Source: Euprymna scolopes (taxonomy: Eukaryota; Mollusca; Cephalopoda; Sepiida; Sepiolidae). Taken from it: a stretch of DNA of 20,148 nt. Both the position numbers and the translations under genes were made by a program. How positions within the stretch are numbered: the first letter of the stretch is position 1; each line of letters opens with the position of its first letter. A model generated the notes under the pieces. It worked only from the letters and a program-made list of their open reading frames with translations. It was not told the origin of the DNA and did not search any database. Below are positions 8,865 to 17,589 of this stretch, piece after piece. The DNA is taken from NCBI GenBank assembly GCA_024364805.1, contig CM044499.1, positions 77,788,625 through 77,808,772 of the forward strand, given 5' to 3'.

Positions 8865-11060
8865 TTTTTTACAAAGGAGTTACCACTCAAAGATAAGTAT
8901 TAATGAGTGTACAATAGTCAATAGGACCATATCATAGTAATCGTTAGTAGTGAAAATTTGGTAAATTGTATTAAGGAGACAGCTCATCAAGAACATGTTT
9001 ATGTTGGACTTGAAGATGACCATATTATAGTCAGTTGAAAAGTAGGCAAATAGAAGAGTTCTGCAGGCATGCAGTTCTAAAAAACAAGCTTTGTTTATGG
9101 AATCTGTTTCGGTTTAGGCACGGATAAATAGTGGGGGAATTATTGATAGTGGTTTCAGTTAGACGAGTATTTTTCGTGAAAGTTTGGCAAGGCGGGGCAC
9201 CATAAATTGGATCTCAGATGATCACTTGCCATGAAAATAACGATAATGCAGAGACAGGCTTGCAATATTCTGTCAAAAAAGATTGCAGGGAAGAGAAAAG
9301 GGCATCTCCCACGAAGGCTATTTTGAACTCTGTCAAAGCAGCTTCTAGCAGCTCCTGCCCAGATGTGACAACAGTACTCCATCCTTAGATGTACCGGACT
9401 CTTATATAGGTAGAGAATTTTATCAGCAGTTAGATACCTACTGGAGTAGTAGAGAGATTCCACAATTTCAGATCAGGAGTAAAGGTCAGACCCAGAAGCT
9501 TGTCAAAACATGGAGCCTTCCCAAGATGAGAGCGATTCGCTTCAATTGATGCTAGACAGGGAGCAGTGTTGATGTAAAGATAGAAGCTTGGTATTAGATG
9601 CATTAAAATTAAGCAGTCACCCCTCTTCCCATTGTACCACATGCTCAAGATCAGGAGAGAGAATCAGAGATAACTTAGTCATTTACAGTCGATGTGTTGT
9701 CATACAGGGGATTGGTGGCCTTGATCGCATAGGGTAGAATTTGCTGCAATATGTAGTAGTGTTGTCAGCATAAATGTCTACGAATAATCTTAGGATGTGA
9801 TTTGGAAGATCATTGATGTAGATCAGGAAGAGAGTTGAGCCCAGGATGGACCCTTCAAGGACTCCAGCATTAATAATGTGAGCTACTGATTTCTGCCCTT
9901 CAGTCACTACTCTTATGAACCTATCAGAGAGAAATGATTTAATAATGTAGAAGACATTTCCAGCTATATCGTAGCTGGAGATCTTGTGGAGTAGACCTTT
10001 ATGCCATACCCTATCTATTGATATGTCAAAAGCAGATTATTTTTGGCGAAGTGGTCGACCACTTCTGTTTATAAGTTTCCAGCAACTTACTCATGATGCA
10101 CAGGAGACTTTGATCTGTACTGAGAGGGAGATTATCACTCACTGGAATTCTTAAATACAAGTTATACTGATGAGGTTTTCCAGGGTGTTAGGAAACAATT
10201 CTTAAGACAATGCTTAAACAGCTTTGTAAGTATGGGAGCTAGTTTTGGTTGAAGTCTTTCAATTTTTAAGTTAATTGAAATGCCGTTAGAGACAGTTGCT
10301 TTACAGGAATCAAGGTTTTTGATTAACTGGGCAACATCACGCACAGATATTTTTATGTTGCATAGCGTATTTTCAGATACAGGAGGAAATACTGGGGGGG
10401 GGGGATTGGTGGCCTTGATCGCATAGGATAGAATTTGCTGCAAAGTTCTTGCCAAAGATTTTGGCTTTGTATAATGCTCACAAGATCACCTTGAGTCCAT
10501 TGATGATGGTTGGAATAGAATACATGCTTCTGGTCAGGACCCTGTTTGCTGTTTGCCAAAACTGGTTGAAACGAAGCTGCTGCTCACATACTTAGGACAA
10601 CGGACAGCATACAACTCTCTCGCATTCTTTATTACTCTTTTACAGTGGTTGCTAGCAGTTCTGAAAGCAGCTTTAGTCTCAGTACATCTGTTATATTGAA
10701 ATCAATGGAAAAGTGAATTCTGTGCGCAATGACAGCATCACATTCTGGAGAGAACCATGGCTGGCTTCTAGGTTTTTGCTGGAATTTTTTTGAAAGGTAT
10801 GAAGCGGTCTATACCTACAATTAACCATTCCGTCAGGTCTGATATTATAGATGATACATTCTTTTTAAACATGGAACACAGAAGTAGATCTGATATAAAT
10901 GTACGGAAGCTATCCCAGTCAGCCATAGAATATCAATATACTGTACGTTAGGGAGGTATGTCTGCATTTCATTTTTATATTCACTGATATGACTGAGCAA
11001 TTTGAAGATCCCAGTGGAGACAGAACAGAAGTTGAACATAGCTCAGGGCAAGCTATGAGA
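8865..11060 (-). mobile_element. Jockey/CR1-like LINE, 5'-truncated (copy C)
   Basis: Read on the minus strand from about 11,060. The pre-RT linker comes first (ISDLTEWLIVGIDRFIPFKK near 10,800-10,860, then KAAFRTA and HCKRVIKNARELYAVRCP near 10,605-10,670). The RT start follows (VRDVAQLIKNLDSCKATVSN GIS, 10,270-10,350; KLFKHCLKNCF). Next come DRVWHKGLLHKISSYDIAGN (near 9,970-10,020), GSILGSTLFLIYINDLPN (9,800-9,860) and IYADN (9,761-9,775), where YADD is expected. The RT C-terminus is CCHIWAGAA near 9,345-9,375. The ORF end matches copy B. The block with QYGFR is deleted near 10,035-10,060, the second catalytic Asp reads Asn, and frames shift, so it is dead. The endonuclease is absent. A short T run (8,865-8,870) marks the 3' end. 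Confidence 0.88.
9707..9749. repeat. 43-bp insertion copied from 10,401-10,443 within LINE copy C
   Basis: GGGGATTGGTGGCCTTGATC and the bases after it are found at 9,707-9,749 and at 10,401-10,443 in the same orientation, with a single mismatch (ATAGGG versus ATAGGA). At 10,401 the minus-strand reading (FYPMRSRPPIP in one frame, SILCDQGHQS in another) sits in the pre-RT linker where the family has such text. At 9,707 it follows directly on the YADN catalytic box, where it does not belong. The second site is therefore the derived one. A template switch during reverse transcription or repair would explain it. Confidence 0.85.
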
Positions 11061-11421
11061 AAAAGGTCTAAGAGACTTGCATACTGAATTTTATTTATAA
11101 TTCAATAAGTCATAAACTTTTGAATTTACGTGTATTTATAAGTAGTTTTTATGTAATTTTACTTTAGCAAATGTTTAAACATGAATCTTTGCAAGTATCA
11201 TGCTGTCTTTTGTAGACTGCAACAGCATAAAGACTGGATGCATCCTGAACCTTTTTTAGCATAGTATTTTCGAAATAAAATTATTCACTTAAACGGCTTA
11301 TTTTATTATTTCTCTTTCGTTTTTATGATTTTATCATTCCCAAAATGAGATAATCTGTAAAAAATAAGAAGCAAAAATAATTTAACAGCAGGGAAATTTT
11401 GAAATTAATATCTAATATTTT
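11061..11421. other. Unassigned AT-rich stretch
   Basis: Lies between the 5' truncation of LINE copy C and Helitron-like copy 1. No gene or repeat is recognised. Confidence 0.5.
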
Positions 11422-11996
11422 TACTATTATATAAAAGTCACTGTGTGTGTGTGAGAGTTCTTTCCTCATAGGTTCCAAAACGGCTGAGCCTACCTTTTGC
11501 AAATTTCACACAAAGGTAATTTATATGTCTGGCAGTGTTTTTAGATATGTTTTGTACAGAAATTCATCCGATAAATATCGAAAATTGAAAAAATCCAATC
11601 TTAAAAGTAGTCTTTTTTCCCTTTAGACAAAAAAATATTTTTACAGGGAAATATTTTACGTTGCACCGGCCGGTGTAACGTAAAATATTTCCCTGTAAAA
11701 ATGTTTTTTTTATCTATGAGAAGAAAGACTATGTTCAAGATCGTCAAGCCCAATTATCAGCTGATGTGATATTGTAAACAAGCACAGATGAAATTTGATG
11801 AACGACATTATCATTACTATTTTTTTTTTTTTATTTATTTATTTTTTTTTAATTAGTCCACCGGGCAAATTATTCCTAATAATATATCATAATCAATTGA
11901 GGATTGATTCTATAATAATACATATGCAATCTGCATAAATTTAAATATCATGTTTAAGTATATTGTACGACCAGGCAACAGTGGGCAGCCAGCTAG
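11422..11996 (+). mobile_element. Non-autonomous Helitron-like element, copy 1
   Basis: The left end reads TACTATTATATAAAAGTCAC followed by a TGTG run. The right end reads CAGGCAACAGTGGGCAGCCA then GCTAG, followed by T (11,970-11,997). Helitrons end in CTRR (often CTAG) behind a GC-rich hairpin and insert between A and T, and the right end fits that. The 5' TC is not clear: the nearest is at 11,411. There is no RepHel protein. Inside are the palindrome at 11,630-11,710, a T-rich tract (11,820-11,850) and a CCACCGGGCAA word at about 11,859, which may be a second internal copy of the 3'-terminal sequence. Confidence 0.6.
11630..11710. repeat. Near-perfect 80-bp palindrome
   Basis: The centre lies between 11,669 and 11,670 in CACCGG|CCGGTG. 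Each arm runs outward through ACGT, TAAAATATTTCCCTGTAA (right arm 11,681-11,698) and then an A/T run. I see one mismatch in the inner 29 bases of each arm and another just beyond. There is no spacer, so a transcript would form a hairpin with a tight turn and the DNA could extrude a cruciform. It is far longer than the usual Helitron terminal hairpin. Confidence 0.95.
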
Positions 11997-12818
11997 TACA
12001 TATATGTGGCTTTGATTTACGCATTTACTCACTGCCGTTTCACTTTATTCTCTCTTTTGTTAAATTCAATATGTAATTTTGGTTCATTAATTTCTCACAA
12101 GAAGTTAAATATTCCTTTTGGTGAAACAACATTCAAAGCTAATGCAAACATTCTGAATTCTTTTATTTGTCTATATCTGTTTTCTCTTTCAATTAACAAA
12201 TGTAATTTTTAATGGAAATTATATTGTGCCTTTCTCAAAACTGAATTCTCAATCAAAGACTAAAATATTTGTAACGATTTTTATGTATTTCAATGACAAT
12301 TGTAGACGATAAAAAGCATCAGATATTGTTCAGTGCAGTCTCATTCCTCTCCCCAAGATTAATTGGTACTTAGTTACGAAAGTAAATATCGGTATACTAG
12401 TTACTAATTTTATCTATGTAAGATATCTTCTAAAAAGTCAAGAAAATGCTTGAAATCAATTGGTATTGATTCTTTGTTTATTCTTATGCACCAGAAAATA
12501 TTCAATCAAGCATAAGAGTGTAACATCAATCTAACATAAAATTCCTTGTTAGACCATAATGACATTTAAGCTGACAAATAAAATTTTGCTTCTGGCTAGT
12601 CAATTTTCATTTGTTATTGTTTTATTTTATTAGCAACATAAGACCATATTATATTAGAATTTATTTTAAAAATTAATTTGTCCAGTCTAGATAATTGCTA
12701 ATATAGAACATTTTAAAATAATCATTTAAAAGAAAATAAAAATCAGCAGAAGGGATAACTTCTATTCTAGATTGAAGAATATCATAAGAGTTGTCTACCT
12801 CATATGCAAACAAATTTA
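11997..12818. other. Unassigned AT-rich stretch
   Basis: No gene or repeat is recognised. A 68-residue open frame at 12,006-12,212 has no recognisable motif and begins just after the Helitron-like 3' end. I regard it as chance. Confidence 0.5.
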
Positions 12819-13628
12819 TCTATATATCTATAAAAGTGAACGTATCTGTGTGTCCACATTTCCCCTATGCAATAACTTTGTCAATTTTAAGCCTACAGAC
12901 TCGAAATTTGATATACAGGGTACTAAGATTTGTGATCCGTTTTTGGCCAGAAGTTTTTGGCTGTTAAGGGGTCAAAGTTCAACGATTTGACTTTTGAGAA
13001 CTCTACCAAACTCCTCCGACAATTTGGGGTTTTAGCACTTGAAATTTTAGATATAGTTTCCTTGGACATGGATCTAACTTAATAACTTGATCTGAGTCCA
13101 AAACAATAAATGTTAAGAGGTTATAATAGGGGTCAAAGTTTTAAAAAAATTGACCTCTGTGGACTCTACCAAATTACTTGGACAATTTCTGGTCTAAACG
13201 TTTGAAATTTTACATAAAGGGTATTCAGAAATAGGGCAAGCTTTTTAATCGGTTTGGGTCGAAAATTTTTGGTTAAATGTATGTATATATGTTTGCATTT
13301 CTGCCTAAAACTTTCGACAGAGACAACGGATTTTACCAAGATCAGTATCGTTTTAAAGTTCGACCTTTCATACGACAAATGTCGAAAAATTGGCTAAAAA
13401 CATTAATATCTTCACCTTCAACTAGGCACTTTTCTACAGGGGTGGGGGTGGGGTTGCTTTTTTCGCCGATATTTTTTAAAGATATCCTTTCCTTTCGGTT
13501 GTCTAGCCTTAATTTAAACATAAGTCACTTCAGGTTTGGCAGTGGTCGTAACCGCAAAGACGACAGTGTTTTTTTTTCCCCCCATTCTTTTCCTCCTTTG
13601 TGGTACGGGTTCGAGCCTGCCTTCCTAT

Positions 13629-13680
<52 letters not shown>

Positions 13681-13728
13681 CCAACATACACATCCAAACA
13701 CCCGGGCAACTCTGGGCTGAAATGCTAG
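12819..13728 (+). mobile_element. Non-autonomous Helitron-like element, copy 2 (tandem with copy 3)
   Basis: The left end is A|TCTATATATCTATAAAAGTG (TC at 12,819-12,820). The right end is CCGGGCAACTCTGGGCTG then AAATGCTAG (13,702-13,728), followed by T: CTAG end, GC-rich hairpin and A/T target as in Helitrons. The first part consists of two 160-bp units opening GGGGTCAAAGTT (12,968 and 13,129). The second part (13,273-13,680) is unrelated to copy 3 and holds a GGTTCGAGCC B-box-like word and a 48-base T run. The 147-residue frame over this part is not a gene. Confidence 0.68.
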
Positions 13729-14370
13729 TATATCTATAAAAGTGAGAGTTGACATAAGGAGTATTGAAATTTGGGAAAATCTTTTTTAATTGGTTTTCAA
13801 TCAGAAATTTGGCTGTCAAGGGGTCAAAGTTCAACAATTTACCTTTGAAAACTCTACCAAACTCCTCCGCTAATTTTGGGTCTAAACACTTGAAATTTTA
13901 GATGTAGGTATCCTGGACATGGATCAAATTTTTTAATATGATTTGACCCCAAAACAAATACTAAGGAGGTCAAAATTGGGGTCAAAGTTTAAAAAAATTT
14001 AGCCTCTGCGGTCTCTACCAAATTACTCAGTCAATTTTTGGTCTAAACATTTGAAATTTTACATAAAGTATATTCGGACATAGAGCAAGCTTGTTAATCG
14101 GTTTTGGGCTGAAAATTTCACTGCCAAGGGGTCAAAGTTCAGAAGGTTTGATCTTTGTGGTCTCTAGCAAACTATTCGGCCAATTTTGGGAGTAAACATT
14201 TGAAATTTTACATAAAGGGTATTCAGACATGGAGCAAGCTTTTTAATCAGTTTTTGCGCGAAAATTTGGCTGGCAAGATGTCAAAGTTAAAACTCCTCCA
14301 CCAATTTTGGATCTAAACACTTGCAATTTTAGATGTAGGTTACCTGGACATGAGTCAACTTTTTAATATA
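12968..14370 (+). repeat. 150-160 bp internal repeat units of the Helitron-like copies
   Basis: Six related units start at about 12,968, 13,129, 13,820, 13,978, 14,128 and 14,278. Shared words in order: GGGGTCAAAG, CTCTACCAAA, CAATTTTGG, CTAAACATTTGAAATTTTA, GGACATGG, and CTTTTTAATCGGTTTTGG. Divergence between units is moderate (about 15-25% by eye). Helitrons often carry such internal satellites. Confidence 0.85.
13537..13678 (+). repeat. tRNA-promoter-like words and long T run
   Basis: TTGGCAGTGGTCGTAACCGC at about 13,537 resembles an A box, and TACGGGTTCGAGCCTGCC at about 13,603-13,620 resembles a B box. They stand about 70 bp apart with a T/C tract between, which is wider than usual. A T run (13,631-13,678) follows. 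It could be a SINE head or a worn tRNA pseudogene with an expanded pyrimidine insert, but it is weakly supported. The T run itself is certain. Confidence 0.4.
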
Positions 14371-14431
14371 CATGCACATAAAGTTATGAACAGTAACATA
14401 GGGCCCAAGCAAAGCCGGGCTGAACTGCTAG
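13733..14431 (+). mobile_element. Non-autonomous Helitron-like element, copy 3 (tandem with copy 2)
   Basis: The left end A|TCTATAAAAGTGAGAGTTGA begins four bases after the CTAG of copy 2. The right end GCCCAAGCAAAGCCGGGC then TGAACTGCTAG (14,404-14,431) forms a GCCC/GGGC hairpin and is followed by T. Almost the whole interior is built of four related units opening GGGTCAAAG (about 13,820, 13,978, 14,128, 14,278). Each continues with CTCTACCAAACT, a CAATTTTGG word, GAAATTTTA and GGACATGG. No protein is encoded. Confidence 0.7.
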
Positions 14432-15129
14432 TAAAAACTAAAATAACTTCACTGTATTCTGGGCAATGTTAGGTAGGTGCAGCTAGTAACTAATAGTGAC
14501 CGACATGGTAACTCATCAAATTAAGTGTTGCGTGCAGAAGCAATAAGTTAGTAGGGGTTCTCTGTAAGAGAACACTTATGAAAATGTTGGTCTCTCCTCA
14601 AGCACTCGCTACCCCTTCCCCTCTCTATTGAGGTAAAAGCTTACTCCTATGAACAGCTGGGAAGTTGGTGTTTAGACTGATGTATGAATTACATATATTC
14701 AACCTACAAAGTTGAAACTAAATAATCAAAATCTTCATAAAATAAAACAAGGATATTTACATGTTTTTATTATATTGACAATGATTCTACCGCTCTTCTA
14801 TCAAGACTTTATTTGCCTTTTGTTGTAGTTATCTGTTCTACGAATTTTGGACTTTTTTCTTTTTTACTTCTATTCATTCCAAACAAGAAGCATTGCCACT
14901 TAGACGTGAGAGGCTACTATAATTAAAGGCCAGACTTATAGAGGACATCCTGTGGGAAGTTGGATAGCGAGATGTTTGTTCACATTACATTTGAATTTCT
15001 GCATGTTAGTACAATTAAGAGAGAATTCCAAAGGCAAGCAATTCGAGCAAGTAAACTATTAGAGTAGAAAGTTTTTGGGTTTTTTTTTTACATCTGGAGA
15101 CTTTTATAGTGAAGGGGTGGGATTTTGCT
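14432..15129. other. Unassigned stretch
   Basis: No gene is recognised. The phrase AGGCAAGCAATTCGAG (about 15,032) recurs with one change near 796 (AGGCAAGCAATTTGAG). This hints at a shared dispersed repeat, but the match is too short to name. Confidence 0.45.
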
Positions 15130-15928
15130 GCTAATGCTCTGATCTCCATCTGGCATCAATTGAAATGAATGACTCTCGTCTTGGAGGCCTCATGTTTTGA
15201 TAAGCTTTTGGCCTTGACCTTTACTCCTGATATGAAATGGAACACGTACATCAAATCTGCTGCCAAAGCCGCTGGAAAAATGGTAGGATCCTTCTATTGA
15301 TCCAGTAGATATTTCACTTCTGATGCAATTCTCTATCTATATAAGAGCCAGATACGTCCAAGGATGGAGTACAGTTGCCACATCTGGACAGGAGCTGCTA
15401 GAAAGTACTTATCCTGCCTTGATAGAGTTCAAAATAGACTTTGTAGCTTCAAAGGAGATGTCCTTTTTTCTTCCCTGCAACCTCTATCTCACAGAAGGGA
15501 TGTCACGAGTTTGTCTTTGCTTTATCGTTATTTTCATGGCAAATGCTCGACTGAGCTTCAATCTATGGTCCCCCCCTAGCTAAACTTTCACAAGAAACAC
15601 TTGTCTAGCTAAAAACACTATCAATAATTTCCCCCACTCTTTACCTGTACCTAAACCTAAATGTAGATTCAATGAACAAAGCTTCTTTCTTAGAACTGTA
15701 TACCTGTGGAACTATCTTCCGTTTTCCAGCTGACTACAATATGGTTGTCTTCAAGTCCAATGTAAACAACTTCTTGATAAGCCGTTTCCCTTAAGTTAAC
15801 AAATTTACTGAATTTCCATTGCTGACAATTACTATATTATCCAACTGACTACTGTACACTCTTTAACCCTTATCCTCGAGTGATCCCTAGGCCTTGATAA
15901 GTGGTGATGCCTATGTAAAAAAAAAAAA
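15130..15928 (+). mobile_element. Jockey/CR1-like LINE 3' end with poly-A (copy B)
   Basis: Reads the end of the same ORF as copy C: CFDKLLALTFTPDMKW-type text (about 15,188-15,240), SAAKAAGKMVGS, YLYKSQIRPRMEYSCHIWTG (15,333-15,392), DRVQNRL, DVLFSSLQPLSHRRDVTSLS and LLYRYFHGKCS (to about 15,550), then FPADYNMVVFKSNVN (about 15,722-15,770). A short 3' untranslated tail with CCCTTATCCTCGAGTGATCC (about 15,868) and CTTGATAAGTGGTGAT ends in 12 A (15,917-15,928). Open for long stretches but interrupted (for example after FY near 15,297 and in the later part), and 5'-truncated before the catalytic RT. It is less decayed than copy C. Confidence 0.9.
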
Positions 15929-15991
15929 GTGCAGTAAATTCTTTGGAAGTGGTTGTGAAATAATAACATGTAGATTCTTGTGTTTCATACT

Positions 15992-15997
<6 letters not shown>

Positions 15998-16034
<37 letters not shown>
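15998..16034. repeat. (TA)n microsatellite
   Basis: About 18 uninterrupted AT dinucleotides. The 80-residue frame at 15,894-16,136 reads through it and is not a gene. Confidence 0.97.
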
Positions 16035-16036
<2 letters not shown>

Positions 16037-16201
16037 TGTTTTCCTTTGTGCTAGCGCAAGGATACTCTACATAGCACTTCAAATTCCTTTTGTATGTCTC
16101 TTGCCAGGTCACAAAATTATAAACTATGACTTATAATTTTTTTGCAAGAAGAGTGCACCTGTATCAGTCTGATTATTTACCAACTATGACCAAAATCATT
16201 T

Positions 16202-16270
16202 AAAAATAATTTGATATTCTCAGAGATTTATCCTTATTGGGATAAATCTCTGAAAATATCAAATTATTTT
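16202..16270. repeat. Hairpin with 32-bp arms and 5-base loop
   Basis: Arms 16,202-16,233 and 16,239-16,270 are reverse complements with a single mismatch. The loop is TTATT. The word TTTTTGCAAGAA stands just outside on the left (about 16,139-16,150) and overlaps the right edge (about 16,266-16,277). It could be a short palindromic (foldback) insertion or, if transcribed, a hairpin RNA. Confidence 0.93.
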
Positions 16271-16774
16271 TGCAAGAAAAATTGCTTTGTCCCCAGGTCT
16301 GTCACATGCAAATCTGAAATAGCATTTTTTTTTCTGTCAGTTGAAAAACATTTTCGTTTTAAACGTGATGTTTAAATGCATTTTAAACATTTGGTCTAGC
16401 TTGAGTTAGGATGTATGCTTCCTTCATAGAACATAATGGCCATATTGAATAAAGCCAAAATAATTAGCTAGATACTCTTCATTGCAGCCACTGTTTATCT
16501 TTAAACTGTAACAAATTTATTCACCGTGTATTAATCTGACGTGGACAGTACTACTTTTCTAAAATTAAACTTAGAAGTTGGACAAGGCATGTATAGATAG
16601 GTATGAAATTTCAACTTTTCTACTTTCATACGAATTTTGCTCTTTTATAATTTATGCATTCAGTCGCCATGATCTTTTATAGATGCGTCCTTGCATCAAT
16701 GTACTTTGTCCATTGATTGATTAGTTTGTCATAACATTTTTAAAAAGTTAAATATCAAATACAACGGCACGTCC

Positions 16775-17015
16775 TTTTTTTTTTTTTTTTTTAACACAGG
16801 AATCACCACTTATCAACGCCCGCAGGCCACTCGAGGATAAGGGTCAATGGGTATAAATTAGTCAATATGATTATAGCATAGTAAACGTAAGTAGTGGGAA
16901 TTTTGTAACTTGGATTACTTGGGGGGGGAGCGCTTCATCAAGAACTTGTTTACATTGGACTTGAAGACAATCAGATTGTTGTCAGCTGGAAAGCAGGTAA
17001 ATGTCTTGAGAACAT
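16775..17015 (-). mobile_element. Jockey/CR1-like LINE 3' end with poly-A (copy D)
   Basis: On the minus strand CAGCTGACAACAATCTGATT and GTCTTCAAGTCCAATGTAAA match copy B's ORF end (PADNNLIVFKSNVNKFLMK). The tail CCCTTATCCTCGAGTGGCCT and TTGATAAGTGGTGATTCC matches B's 3' untranslated region, and the element ends in an 18-base A run (T at 16,775-16,792). It is 5'-truncated to about 240 bp, typical of incomplete target-primed insertion. Its 3' end faces that of copy B, about 850 bp away. The 69-residue plus-strand frame at 16,910 overlaps it in antisense and is spurious there. Confidence 0.88.
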
Positions 17016-17094
17016 ATATATTTGAAAGAACAGTTGGAAATGAGTCATACACCATTTACTATGACTATACAATTATGTATCTAGAATATGGAAC

Positions 17095-17425
17095 TATTAA
17101 AATGGACATAGTGATATGAGACAAGGAGGAGGAAAAAATAAGGGTCTCCAGTAATGCTGGGTTAAACAGAGCTGAGAGGGAGAAAATAATGAAATACCGA
17201 AGTCTTATGTATGACTTGTGAAAAGAAACTGGAATCTTAGGAAGATAGCCATTATTCCAGTAATCATAGGAGCAACTGAACTTATTAATTAAAAAGAATT
17301 TCAAAAACTACCTGGCAAATATACACAGTGAACCAAGTGCAAGAGAGATTCAAACAATTGCATTTACTAATATACTGTGTGAGCCAAGTGCAAGAGAGAT
17401 ACAAGCAATGATATTTAAATAGTTA
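17095..17425 (+). mobile_element. LINE ORF C-terminal remnant (PVIIGA type)
   Basis: Plus-strand frames read KEEEKIRVSS, AEREKIMKYRSLMYDL (to 17,217), then in the next frame KIAIIPVIIGATELI (about 17,240-17,285), then KNYLANIHSEPSAREIQTIA (from about 17,300). This follows the order seen at the C-terminus of several animal LINE ORFs (EREKIxKYxxL, then PVVIGALG, then a LLGTARILR end). At least one frameshift and several stops are present, and everything upstream in the ORF is lost. The following frame to about 17,585 (AGKYLVECLIPSKNKI, DNRSVMAKFKIALL) may belong to it but is unrecognised. Confidence 0.6.
17322..17425 (+). repeat. 51-bp tandem duplication inside the LINE remnant
   Basis: CCAAGTGCAAGAGAGAT occurs at about 17,334 and 17,385 within matching contexts (ATATAC..GTGA, CAA.CAAT, ATTTA). 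The period is 51 bp, so the reading frame is kept: EPSAREIQTIAF is followed by EPSAREIQAMIF. Confidence 0.85.
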
Positions 17426-17589
17426 GAATTGTAAATCTTCAAGTTAGAATATGAGATAGCGGGTAAATATCTGGTGGAATGCCTCATCCCCAGTAAAAAC
17501 AAAATAAGAAAATTGAAAAAAGAATTAGATTGAGTGGACAACCGATCAGTAATGGCAAAGTTTAAAATAGCATTGTTATAACTTACATG

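Noticed and set aside
13600-13625. Possible tRNA gene around GGTTCGAGCC
   Set aside because: There is no cloverleaf: the A-box and B-box words are about 70 bp apart, split by a T/C tract, and no acceptor stem is visible.
13277-13755. Several overlapping open frames (up to 147 codons) on both strands
   Set aside because: They read through a 48-base T/A run as poly-Phe or poly-Lys and lie in the non-coding interior of a Helitron-like element.
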